NCBI GenBank assembly: GCA_949282275.1
Contig: CASDOO010000006.1
Coordinates: 1-64,000 of the forward strand
DNA: 64,000 bases
Reading direction: 5' to 3'
Source: an uncultured Bacillota bacterium
Lineage (GTDB): Bacteria > Bacillota_I > Bacilli_A > RFN20 > CAG-288
Shown here: piece by piece, positions 51,658 to 59,995 of the stretch
How the letters are laid out: the number at the start of each line of letters is the position of its first letter
How positions within the stretch are numbered: the first letter of the stretch is position 1
Translations under genes and position numbers: made by a program
Notes under the pieces: model-generated
What the model was told of the DNA's origin: nothing
Database searches by the model: none
The model's input: the letters and a program-made list of their open reading frames with translations, nothing else

Positions 51658-54237
51658 TCAGAATTCTTCGTGTTTCGGATAATTGGCGTAGGAGTCGTCC
51701 AAGGCGACAAGCTCGCTGAAATTGTCGATTTCGACGATATCGGATTTGTGGCAGCTGCGGATCTCGACCTTGAACTTCTTTCGATAGGAACGGAAGACGA
51801 CGGCTTCCCAGAAATGTTCCTTTCCGGCACGGGAATGATAGACCTTCGGAAGATAGTAGCGTAGCTTTTCGGAGTCACTTTCGTTCCAGAAGGAAATGCC
51901 AAAGGCCTGATAACAGTCTTCGCCACCCATTTGATACTTGCCGACATAGCGCCCTTTTTTGAAGAAGCACCAATCATCGGTCTCGTTGACCTTGGCTCCC
52001 AAGTAGTTTGTCGTATATTCGTACTTCCGGATCAACTCCGGGTTGGAGATATAGAGGTCGGCTTCGCAGATATAGCAGGAATCGATATAGTCGATGGCCC
52101 GCATCATGGAGGAAATGTTGTTGGTCGTGTTGAACTCGGTATTGTCCAGGAAGGTAAGGGTCGGATACCTTTCCTTGAGATCGTCGAACTGGTTCTTCTT
52201 GTAGCCACGGACGATGACGATATCCGTGATTCCCTTTTCGATCAAGGCATCCAGCAGAGTCTCGATGATTCTCTTTCCATGGATTTTGACCAAGGGCTTT
52301 GGCGTTTCTAGGGTGACTGGTGCCATTCTCGAGCCAAAGCCGGCGGCGATGATGATTGCCCTTTTTACCCGATAGGGTTCCAAGGCCTTCAATCCCTGCT
52401 CCGTGAGGCTGATTCTTTTTTCCATGTCCACCTGGATAAAGGTCTGTTGGGAGAGATTCTTGATTTCCTTTAGCAAGGCGGAAACAGAGACTTTCAAATC
52501 GTCCGAGAGCTGACGCTGGTTGAATGAAACGGCTTCTCTTTTTTCAATGTAGGTAAGAAGATCAAACTGGAAACGTGTCAGGGCCATAATGTCTTTTTTC
52601 TCCTTTCCACTGGCTTTGTTGACAAAGTGACTAATGCAGGCGAAAGAAAACTTGGCAATGACGTTGATGGCAAGGATGACAAGGGAGATGACCGCCTGCA
52701 TCTCGTAATTGCCTGTCTTCTCATAGTTCGTAATCAAAACAGCCAAAGGCTGGTTGACATAGCGACAAAGGAAGGAAACGGCAGAGATAGTGACCATGGA
52801 ATTGACGAAGAAGTAGGAGAACATTTCAATCAGGGTGCTGATGGAATTCGGGACAAGCACACGGAAGAAGATACTGGTCCTTGAAAGTCCTAAAGATGCT
52901 CCGACCTGCTCATACTCCTTGTTCATTTTGGCAAAGCAGTCCCTGGCAAGGAGGTATGGTGAACCAAAGAAGTGAACAATGTTGACGACAACAAGGATTG
53001 CCATTGTCCCATAGAAGAAACCATGGGTTCCCTTGAAAAGTGTTATATATCCGATTCCAAGGACAATTCCGGGAATGGCAATCGAAGAAAGGGAGGCAAA
53101 GTGAATAAGTCTTCCTGTTTTTCCGGAAACCCTAGTAGTAAAATATGCCGTCAAATAGGAGAAGATAGTGCCGAAGATGCCGACCAAAAAGGCGATTTCC
53201 AGGGAATTGGCAAGATATCTTCCGATTCCTGGTCCATTTCTTGAGGCAAAGAGATTTGCGAAGTTGTCCAAGGTAAAGGACATGTCCGTCGGAAACTTCT
53301 TGAAGAAGGCAAGAAGGATGAACGAGAGCTGTGGTATGAAGAGGAGGAAGGCGACGAAGAAAATGCCGATTAGCGAAAGGATGTTGAAAAGCCGGGATGT
53401 CGTTTCCGAGGAAGGGGCATGCTCCTCAGAGGTGTTTTCTTTGGAAAGGATGTCCAGGACAAAAGAAGCAATTGCCGGAAGCAAAAGGAAGAAACCGACG
53501 ATTGCCGCCCTTCCGTATTCATATGTCGAGTTGATTTGTTCGTAGAGATACATCGGCAAGGTGTCGATGGTTCCGGCGACTTCCATCGGCAGACCATAGT
53601 CGGAGAAAATCAAGGACATCGATGCAAAGAAAGCGGAAATCAGGGGCGTTCTTAGATAGGGAATCGTAATGCCGAAGAATTGCCGTATTGGCGAAATGGC
53701 CATTGTCTTTGCCGCATCGTAGACCTGCCTGTTTTCATATTGGAGGGCGTCGTAGAGAATAAGGAAAGAGGTCGGAAAGGCCAGAACGATGGACGAAAGG
53801 ATCAACGAGTGAAAGCCAGTTGAATCAACGGCAATGCCGCACATTTGGTAAAGAAGGCCGGAAGTTCCTAGGAAAGTCTTAATGCCCAAACCTATCGAAA
53901 GGGAGGGCACAAGCATGGGCAAGGTAAGGATGAGGACGATGATTTTCTTGTATCGCACCTGGGCACGGCTAAGAAAATATGCCGTGAAAAGGGAAATGAG
54001 CACGGCAATCCCAGCGCCCAACATGCTGTAGAGAAGAGAATAGAGGATACTGAAATAGAATTTCCTATCGTGGAACATATAGACGAAATCATCGGCGGAT
54101 AGGGAAAAGAAGAGCGAGAGAAGAGGGGCCAGTGCAAAAATGGCAATCAAGGCGATGATTATCAGACGTATGTATTCCTTTTTAAGGAATCCCTTCGCGT
54201 GGCTGATAAAGGGACTTGCGGTCAGTTTGTTGATCAT
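51658..54237 (-). CDS. Fusion: ABC double permease - winged helix - LicC/PntC-like cytidylyltransferase
   Basis: 859 residues in one uninterrupted frame. Residues 1-545 form a duplicated permease of the Fe(III)/2-aminoethylphosphonate class with about twelve helices and two coupling loops (AKTMAISPIRQFFGITIPYL, about 195; GASLGLSRTSIFFRVLVPNS, about 457). Residues 551-620 are a winged-helix-like domain. Residues about 624-859 are a nucleotidyltransferase with AAGFGSRMAPVTLETPKPLVKI and, further on, CEADLYISNPEL, as in LicC and PntC. Met551 is preceded by AAAGGAG (12 nt away), so a separate 309-residue cytidylyltransferase may also be made from 52587. It follows the ATPase gene by 4 bp overlap. 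Confidence 0.9.
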   Translation of the reverse strand: MINKLTASPFISHAKGFLKKEYIRLIIIALIAIFALAPLLSLFFSLSADDFVYMFHDRKFYFSILYSLLYSMLGAGIAVLISLFTAYFLSRAQVRYKKIIVLILTLPMLVPSLSIGLGIKTFLGTSGLLYQMCGIAVDSTGFHSLILSSIVLAFPTSFLILYDALQYENRQVYDAAKTMAISPIRQFFGITIPYLRTPLISAFFASMSLIFSDYGLPMEVAGTIDTLPMYLYEQINSTYEYGRAAIVGFFLLLPAIASFVLDILSKENTSEEHAPSSETTSRLFNILSLIGIFFVAFLLFIPQLSFILLAFFKKFPTDMSFTLDNFANLFASRNGPGIGRYLANSLEIAFLVGIFGTIFSYLTAYFTTRVSGKTGRLIHFASLSSIAIPGIVLGIGYITLFKGTHGFFYGTMAILVVVNIVHFFGSPYLLARDCFAKMNKEYEQVGASLGLSRTSIFFRVLVPNSISTLIEMFSYFFVNSMVTISAVSFLCRYVNQPLAVLITNYEKTGNYEMQAVISLVILAINVIAKFSFACISHFVNKASGKEKKDIMALTRFQFDLLTYIEKREAVSFNQRQLSDDLKVSVSALLKEIKNLSQQTFIQVDMEKRISLTEQGLKALEPYRVKRAIIIAAGFGSRMAPVTLETPKPLVKIHGKRIIETLLDALIEKGITDIVIVRGYKKNQFDDLKERYPTLTFLDNTEFNTTNNISSMMRAIDYIDSCYICEADLYISNPELIRKYEYTTNYLGAKVNETDDWCFFKKGRYVGKYQMGGEDCYQAFGISFWNESDSEKLRYYLPKVYHSRAGKEHFWEAVVFRSYRKKFKVEIRSCHKSDIVEIDNFSELVALDDSYANYPKHEEF

Positions 54238-54998
54238 TGGATGCTCGATTGAATGAGACGGACTTTCTCGTCCAAGTTGTCGACGATGAACTCTTTGACG
54301 AAAGAGTTTGTGGGATTGTAGTAGATTTCCTTAGGTGTTCCTAACTGTTGGATTGAACCATCTTTCATCACCATGATGCGATCGGAGAGACTGAAAGCCT
54401 CCTCTTGATCGTGCGTGATATATATCATCGTCATTTTTCTCTCGATTTGTATTCTCTTGATAAGCTTGCGCAGGGCCATTTTGATATCCGTGTCTAGTGC
54501 CGACATTGGTTCATCGAAAAGAATGACATCCGGATTCAGGACTAGGGAACGTGCAATGGCGACCCTTTGCTGTTGTCCGCCGCTTAATTGCCTTGGCTTC
54601 TTGTTGATATGATCTTCCAGGGCGACATCCTTGACGATGCTTTTGACCTTTTCATCAATAGTGGCTTTGTCGATCTTTCGTGCCTTGAGGGCATAGGCGA
54701 TATTTTCATAGACCGACATGTTCGGGAACAGGGCATAGTTCTGGAAGACGATCCCCATGTTTCTTTGCTGGGGTGGGAGACGGGTTATGTCTTTGTTCTC
54801 TTTTGTTATCGTTCCGGAGTTCAGGAATTCGATTCCGATGAGACAGCGGAGCAAGGTTGTCTTTCCACATCCCGAAGGGCCAAGAACCGAAAGAAACTCT
54901 CCTTTGAAAATATCGAAGGAAATGCTATTGAGGACAATCTTGTTTCCATATTTTTTGAGAAGATTGTTGGCGATTATGATCTTGTTTTTGTATTCCAT
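54234..54998 (-). CDS. ABC importer ATPase, Fe(III)/AEP/polyamine class
   Basis: 254 residues: Walker A GPSGCGKTT (about 37-45), LSGGQQQRVAIARSLV (about 139-154), Walker B VILFDEPMSALD. Matches FbpC/PotA/PhnT-type ATPases. It pairs with the permease fusion (4 bp overlap) and the binding lipoprotein upstream (1 bp gap). Confidence 0.93.
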   Translation of the reverse strand: MEYKNKIIIANNLLKKYGNKIVLNSISFDIFKGEFLSVLGPSGCGKTTLLRCLIGIEFLNSGTITKENKDITRLPPQQRNMGIVFQNYALFPNMSVYENIAYALKARKIDKATIDEKVKSIVKDVALEDHINKKPRQLSGGQQQRVAIARSLVLNPDVILFDEPMSALDTDIKMALRKLIKRIQIERKMTMIYITHDQEEAFSLSDRIMVMKDGSIQQLGTPKEIYYNPTNSFVKEFIVDNLDEKVRLIQSSIQ

Positions 54999-54999
54999 A

Positions 55000-56013
55000 T
55001 CAATACTCCCAGGAATCCAGCAAATCCTTCTTATATTCAGGATCCTTCAAACCAATCATGCGGATTTCCGAAACGTTCGTTGGGTAATTCGGCGTCAAGG
55101 ATGGGGCTTGCTCAGCATAGATGACATCCGAGGTGAACCGGATAGTCTGTTCATAGTTTAGCTCGTCTGCCAGATACTCGAAGACCGAAGGTACGGCCTC
55201 TCTTTCTTGATGCCCTTCTACCATGCCCATGACAAAAAGGTTGTAGGGAGAGCCTTCCTCTGGAATGATGGTTTGGATATCTGGATTCTCGTTCGAATAC
55301 TGGATTCCCTGCCAAACCATTCCTATCGCAATTCCGATTTCTCCTCTTTCAAGGGCTTTGAGAGGCGCCGAACCCGAAGAGGTGAATTCGTTGATGTTTG
55401 GCCTTAACTGACGGAAATAATCCAGGGCCGCCTCTTTCCCAAGAAGGGAAACCATTCCGTTATAGAAACCATATCCTGTTCCACTCGACTTTGGATTCGG
55501 CATTTGAATGAGGTTGTTATATATGGGATTGAGCAAATCCTGGAAGCTTTTTGGAATTGGCACGTTATGTTGATCAAGGACACTTGTATTGATAACAATT
55601 CCCAGGTTTGTCTTGCAATCGACAATAAATCCATCTTCTATTGTCGTGATGTTGTTCACGGAATCAGCATAATCCGGTATGTTTTCGGAATAGGGCCCGA
55701 GGTCACATAGGATACTCGGCTCAATGCTCGATAGTTGTGCTCCGTTAGTAATGTCTACGTCATAAAATATGTCGCAATCGGAATAGGTTCCTTCGTTGGC
55801 GAGTTTTGTGTAGATCATGCTTGAGCCGACCGACTGGATGATAATTTCGTATTCCGGGAAACGATCGTATAATTGCTGGTAGAGATAGGTATTCCTTTCT
55901 TCCTCGGCCCCGGAATAGATCATGACGAAATTTTCTGTCGAGCAAGACGAAAGCGATGGGGACAGAAGCAAGGAAATCATAGCAATGGAAAGGAAAAAAC
56001 CATTTCTCTTCAT
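55000..56013 (-). CDS. Substrate-binding lipoprotein of the Fe(III)/2-aminoethylphosphonate class
   Basis: 337 residues. Signal peptide with lipobox LSSC. The N-terminal lobe begins VMIYSGAEEERNTYL, and the PNPKSSGTGYGFYNGMVSLLGKEAALDYF region is the hallmark of the ferric/AEP (PhnS) binding-protein family. It lacks an obvious Tyr-Tyr ferric-binding pair, though this needs alignment. The ATG at 56013 follows a good promoter by 10 nt and has no ribosome site. First gene of the importer operon. Confidence 0.88.
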   Translation of the reverse strand: MKRNGFFLSIAMISLLLSPSLSSCSTENFVMIYSGAEEERNTYLYQQLYDRFPEYEIIIQSVGSSMIYTKLANEGTYSDCDIFYDVDITNGAQLSSIEPSILCDLGPYSENIPDYADSVNNITTIEDGFIVDCKTNLGIVINTSVLDQHNVPIPKSFQDLLNPIYNNLIQMPNPKSSGTGYGFYNGMVSLLGKEAALDYFRQLRPNINEFTSSGSAPLKALERGEIGIAIGMVWQGIQYSNENPDIQTIIPEEGSPYNLFVMGMVEGHQEREAVPSVFEYLADELNYEQTIRFTSDVIYAEQAPSLTPNYPTNVSEIRMIGLKDPEYKKDLLDSWEY

Positions 56014-56023
56014 GACGACTTGC

Positions 56024-56052
56024 ATTATAGATGCATCCCTTAATGTTTTCAA
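56024..56052 (-). promoter_or_regulatory. Promoter of the importer operon, leaderless type
   Basis: TTGAAA (56047-56052), 17 nt spacer, TATAAT (56024-56029), then 10 nt to the ATG with no ribosome site. The best single example of a leaderless arrangement in the window. Confidence 0.7.
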
Positions 56053-56119
56053 GTTAGCTATTATCAGCGGCATGAAGGAACATGAGGAAGGGAAAGAGTT
56101 CCTTGATTTCATTCTTTGA

Positions 56120-56425
56120 ATGATAGTAAAAATGTGTTGTCCTATGTGTTTGTTTTCTTCATTATTTATAGGATTATACAGGTTTGCTGGGTCCAAAGCG
56201 TAGGATACAAAAGGAACTGGAAAACTACTTAAGTGCTATAAGCGCATACAAGCTTTTCATGCTCGTATTCTCATTGACAAAAAAACGAGGTGTTTATTTG
56301 TTTCATCACTCCTTTATTGTCAATTAAAAAGGAAAAATGTGAAAACGAAGAATTAAAAAGCGGGAAAAATGTAAAAGAACATAAAATTATTATCGGAATT
56401 TTGTGACAATATGTATTTCGGAGAA
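56120..56425. other. 300 bp AT-rich intergenic region
   Basis: No supported gene. It includes one 46-codon frame without start or ribosome site (about 56170-56320). Confidence 0.45.
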
Positions 56426-56430
56426 TAGTG

Positions 56431-58008
56431 ATGAAACTTCTCAAAAGAAAGATTGATGATTTTCTAAAGAATTGGAAGGAAGACAAAGAAAGACTTCCCC
56501 TTGTGGTGTCAGGCGCAAGACAAGTGGGAAAGACATCTTCGATCCTTTCTTTTGCCGAGAAAAATTACCAGAATGTCGTGGCCATCAACTTTGCTTTGGA
56601 AAAACAATACAGGGATATCTTTGAGACCGGCTATTCTGTCGATAAGATTATCGAGAATATATCCTTTCTTGATTCATCCAAGACATTCCCGCCAAATAAG
56701 ACACTTTTCTTTTTTGACGAAATTCAGGCTTGCCCAGCTGTCGCAACGAGTTTGAAAGCCTTCAAACTGGATGGTCGCTACGATGTCATCTGCTCGGGAT
56801 CGATGATGGGAATCAACTACCAAGAAATCGAATCCAATAGCGTCGGTTTCAAAACCGATTATGAGATGTCCTCTATGGATTTTGAAGAATTCCTTTGGGC
56901 AAAAGGCTATTCGCAATCTCAAATCGAAGTGCTTTATCAGGCGATGAAGAGAGGGGAATCTTTGCCCAAGGCTATTTTCGAAGCAATGCTAGGGGCTTTT
57001 CGAGAATATATGGTTCTTGGGGGAATGCCACGTATCGTCAATTCGTTTGTTCGAAATGGCAATTATAGCGGCACCCTGGAGATGCAACGGCAAATTCTGA
57101 AAGACTACGAAGAGGATATCACCAAGTATGCCGGTGGACTCGACAAGGGCAGAATCCTGAATGTCTATCGCAAGATTCCCGTTTTTCTTGGGAAGGACAA
57201 TAAAAAGTTCCAGATTTCCAAGGTTAGCCATGGGGCTAGAAATAGGGAGTATATTGGTGTTGTCGACTGGCTTGTCAAGGCCGGTATCGTCAATGTTTGC
57301 CATGTCATGGCTGATCTTTCCCTACCCTTGAAAGGAAACTACAATCCAGACTATTACAAACTTTATTTTGCAGATCCTGGCCCTCTTGTCGCCTCGCTTG
57401 ATGATGAAGCCCAAAGCGATCTTAGAGCGAACAAGAATTTCAATACCTACAAGGGGGCTCTTTATGAGAATGTTGTTGCCGATATGTTGCGAAAGGGAGG
57501 CTACGACCTATACTTCTATGCCAATGAAAAGAAAACAATCAAGCTGGACTTTCTCGTTCGGGACAAGGACAGTCTTGTCCCTATCGAAGTAAAGGCATCC
57601 GATGGCAAAGCAACATCGATGAAGAAAGCCATTGAATCAACGCAATATCCAGACATCCACTACGGCATCAAGCTTTGCAACAAGAACATCGGTTTTGATG
57701 GAGCCTGCTATACATTTCCTTATTTTCTGACTTTTCTTCTAAAGAGGTTTTGGCAGAAAGAAGCGAGTCAAGACTTTCGAATATATAAAGCAAACTCAAG
57801 ACAATTCGGAACACAAGAACCGAGGATCCGTTTTCGAGGAATTCCAGAGGCGGTGGGCATAAACGTCCGCTGGCACAACAACGAGCGGATTATGTCGCGA
57901 TGCGGCGGAGTGCCTGTTTATAACAGATTCTCTGTCCGTTCTCTTACTATAGTTCAATGTTCAACAATTGGAGTCCGGTACACTTTGAAAGTGGACAACG
58001 TTTTTTGA
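56431..58008 (+). CDS. AAA_14/DUF4143 ATPase with C-terminal IS3-relic extension
   Basis: 525 residues. Walker A SGARQVGKTSS (about 27-37), Walker B TLFFFDEIQ, an S-G-S segment (CSGSMMG), then a DUF4143 nuclease-like domain ending near residue 440 (YTFPYFLTFLLKRFW). Family function is uncertain; some members are toxin- or phage-defence-linked. The last 80 residues do not belong to the family: VRWHNNERIMSRCGG resembles the C-terminus of IS3-family transposase (WYNNERI---LGG). GGAGA precedes the ATG at 56431. Confidence 0.82.
   Translation: MKLLKRKIDDFLKNWKEDKERLPLVVSGARQVGKTSSILSFAEKNYQNVVAINFALEKQYRDIFETGYSVDKIIENISFLDSSKTFPPNKTLFFFDEIQACPAVATSLKAFKLDGRYDVICSGSMMGINYQEIESNSVGFKTDYEMSSMDFEEFLWAKGYSQSQIEVLYQAMKRGESLPKAIFEAMLGAFREYMVLGGMPRIVNSFVRNGNYSGTLEMQRQILKDYEEDITKYAGGLDKGRILNVYRKIPVFLGKDNKKFQISKVSHGARNREYIGVVDWLVKAGIVNVCHVMADLSLPLKGNYNPDYYKLYFADPGPLVASLDDEAQSDLRANKNFNTYKGALYENVVADMLRKGGYDLYFYANEKKTIKLDFLVRDKDSLVPIEVKASDGKATSMKKAIESTQYPDIHYGIKLCNKNIGFDGACYTFPYFLTFLLKRFWQKEASQDFRIYKANSRQFGTQEPRIRFRGIPEAVGINVRWHNNERIMSRCGGVPVYNRFSVRSLTIVQCSTIGVRYTLKVDNVF
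57815..58005 (+). mobile_element. IS3-family (IS150-like) transposase 3' relic
   Basis: In the ATPase frame HNNERI-----GG and PVYNR match the usual YNNERI---LGGLSPV-YR ending. Just upstream the matching piece FEEFQRRWA lies in a different frame, so the relic is frameshifted. A GTCC-ACTTT/AAAGT-GGAC imperfect inverted repeat lies at about 57974-57997, a possible IS end. No intact transposase is present. Confidence 0.6.
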
Positions 58009-58011
58009 AGT

Positions 58012-59715
58012 CTATTTGTTTAACGCTGGGGAATGCTTTGAGATATTGAAAAGCCAGTTTGATTCTTCGGTATCTTTGGCTTGGAAGCCGGAAAGGAGCA
58101 TTGCGCCTTTGAATTGACCAGGATTTAGGTAAGTGCCTGTCTTCTTTTGGAAAAACTGGAGCAATTCATTGGAGGCATGTTCCTCCTTATGAGAATTATC
58201 GGGAAGCAGATTTTGATGAATCCAATTTAAGACACGGGACTGAATATCGGAGTCCATTTCCAGGAATTGACTTGGGCGATCTGTTTCACTAACAATCTCG
58301 AAATAGCCGGAACGATTGTTTCCTTTTCGACGAATGAGACAAGCGGATTTTAGTTGGTCGATATAATATCGGACGCCATTCTTTGAGACATTCAGGATTC
58401 CTTGCATCTGTTCATAAGTTGCTCTTGGATTGTCGCGGATGATTTCCAAAGCCTCCTTTAGCTTTGGGTTTTCCTGAATGAGCAAACTCCTTGGTTTGAA
58501 GAAGTCTTTTTCTAGAAGAGGATTCCAATTATGGCTTGACGGAGTCGTTGCAATCTCTTCGATGTTGTAATGGTATTTTTTATTTTTCAGGCAGATGGTG
58601 AACATTCTAGGATTGTAGGTACATGTGGGAGCAAAAACATCTGCCAAATCCTGATAGTCATCGAGAATCTTGGCAAATCCAGAGCCTTTTTCTTCCATTA
58701 GGCGACAATTGACGAATACTCTGCAAATATCAGGGTTCCTTCTTGATGATGGCAAGACTTTTAGCTTTATCTGGTTAGTCCCATTGGCGTCTTGATACAT
58801 TGAACCAGGCGATGTGATTTCCACGCGGTCTGGATAGCAATCGACCATAATTTCGCTTCCGAGGATCTTGTAATCCCGATGGGCAATGGCGTTGATTATT
58901 GCCTCACGAAGGGATTCATTGGAAAAGGAGCCATCATCTTGAAAGAAGAGGCCCGTCTTTATTCCACCAAATGAATAATACTGAACGTTGTGAACATAGT
59001 CTATGATGAACTCCAGCATCTCCAAGGCGGAACCTCTGTAGGCTTTGGAATCGATGACGCGATTGGTACCTTTTGTGATGTTCGGCCATGTGTTACAGAC
59101 GACATTGGCATTGGAATAGGTTGAATGGTCCATAAAGAGATAGCCGGTGATCGTAAGGATCGAATCCTTGTTGATCAAGTTCATGGAAATCAGATCGTTA
59201 TCAATCAAGGATTTGGCGCTGTTTCCTCTTTGATAGTATTCGTTAAGCTTCGTAAAGGAAGCTAAAGTGGCATGAACACCGATTGGCGTAAGATCATAAT
59301 TCTGTTCCGTCATTCTCAGAAGCGCATTTTGCATTTCCTCGATTGTCGCGATGACGGAGCTCTTTTCCCTTCGGACATACATGATTGGGATTCCGTTGTT
59401 TATAAGCCAGGTGATACCGTTGTTTCTTTTGGTCACAACAAGCGAGAAAGCTGTTTTGGTACCTTTCGTGACATATTCTCCGATTTCATAAATTGGGAGA
59501 GGATCTAGATGGGTTTGTATGATTTGTTCAATATGTCGGATAGACAAATCGATTTCACTGCTGTCGATGCCACAAAAAGAGCCATCGTCATTATAGCCAA
59601 ACAAGAGTGTTCCGCCTTTTGTGTTCGAAAAGGCGGCAACGGTTTTGCACCATTTCATCCACTCCTTCGTGTTGATGGAGCTTTTGTATTCGCGGTCTAT
59701 TGACTCTTTATTCAT
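58012..59715 (-). CDS. AlbA_2 (Schlafen-like) putative DNA-binding protein
   Basis: 567 residues. The N-terminal AlbA_2 domain (REYKSSIN at 8-15, CKTVAAFSNTKGGTLLFGYNDDGSFCGID at about 23-51) is followed by a GHKL-like part (LREAIINAIAHRDY, about 275) and a C-terminal winged helix. Proteins of this type are annotated as transcriptional regulators or defence proteins; the role is unproven. The start at 59715 has GGAG upstream. A tandem repeat array overlaps the promoter, consistent with autoregulation (inference). Convergent with the IS relic end, 3 bp apart. Confidence 0.85.
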   Translation of the reverse strand: MNKESIDREYKSSINTKEWMKWCKTVAAFSNTKGGTLLFGYNDDGSFCGIDSSEIDLSIRHIEQIIQTHLDPLPIYEIGEYVTKGTKTAFSLVVTKRNNGITWLINNGIPIMYVRREKSSVIATIEEMQNALLRMTEQNYDLTPIGVHATLASFTKLNEYYQRGNSAKSLIDNDLISMNLINKDSILTITGYLFMDHSTYSNANVVCNTWPNITKGTNRVIDSKAYRGSALEMLEFIIDYVHNVQYYSFGGIKTGLFFQDDGSFSNESLREAIINAIAHRDYKILGSEIMVDCYPDRVEITSPGSMYQDANGTNQIKLKVLPSSRRNPDICRVFVNCRLMEEKGSGFAKILDDYQDLADVFAPTCTYNPRMFTICLKNKKYHYNIEEIATTPSSHNWNPLLEKDFFKPRSLLIQENPKLKEALEIIRDNPRATYEQMQGILNVSKNGVRYYIDQLKSACLIRRKGNNRSGYFEIVSETDRPSQFLEMDSDIQSRVLNWIHQNLLPDNSHKEEHASNELLQFFQKKTGTYLNPGQFKGAMLLSGFQAKDTEESNWLFNISKHSPALNK

Positions 59716-59736
59716 CGGCTTTTTCTCCTCTTTTAA

Positions 59737-59765
59737 ATTATAAGTTGTTCGAATAGCGTAGTCAA
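59737..59765 (-). promoter_or_regulatory. Promoter of the AlbA_2 gene, -35 inside repeats
   Basis: TTGACT (59760-59765), 17 nt spacer, TATAAT (59737-59742). The -35 box is formed within a variant unit of the tandem array. Confidence 0.65.
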
Positions 59766-59862
59766 TGTCGTAGTAGAATAGCGTAGTGAATAGCGTAGTC
59801 GATTGGCGTAGTAGAATAGCGTAGTGAATAGCGCAGTTGATTAGCGTAGTGAATAGCACAGT
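59751..59862. repeat. Nine-unit 12-13 bp tandem array upstream of the AlbA_2 gene
   Basis: Units of GAATAGCGTAGT (plus strand) or near copies, 12 or 13 bp long, at 59751, 59763, 59775, 59788, 59800, 59813, 59826, 59838 and 59851. There are no spacers, so this is not a CRISPR. Confidence 0.85.
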
Positions 59863-59995
59863 AGCAGGCAAAATATTATGCACGCTAAAGGAAACGGAGT
59901 GGCAGAAGCTTAACGGAAATATCAGCGGAAGAATTTCCTTTGCTTAGCAAGAACAGAAAAGGACTTGTGGCCAGGGTCCAAAGAAAGGAAAGGGA

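Noticed and set aside
56170-56320. Frame of about 46 codons containing QKELENYLSAISAYK
   Set aside because: Too short, no start codon with ribosome site, no recognised match.
57815-58005. Intact insertion sequence
   Set aside because: Only the last part of a transposase-like frame is visible, frameshifted, with no left end.
59751-59862. CRISPR array
   Set aside because: Units are contiguous 12-13 bp repeats without unique spacers, and no cas gene is present.
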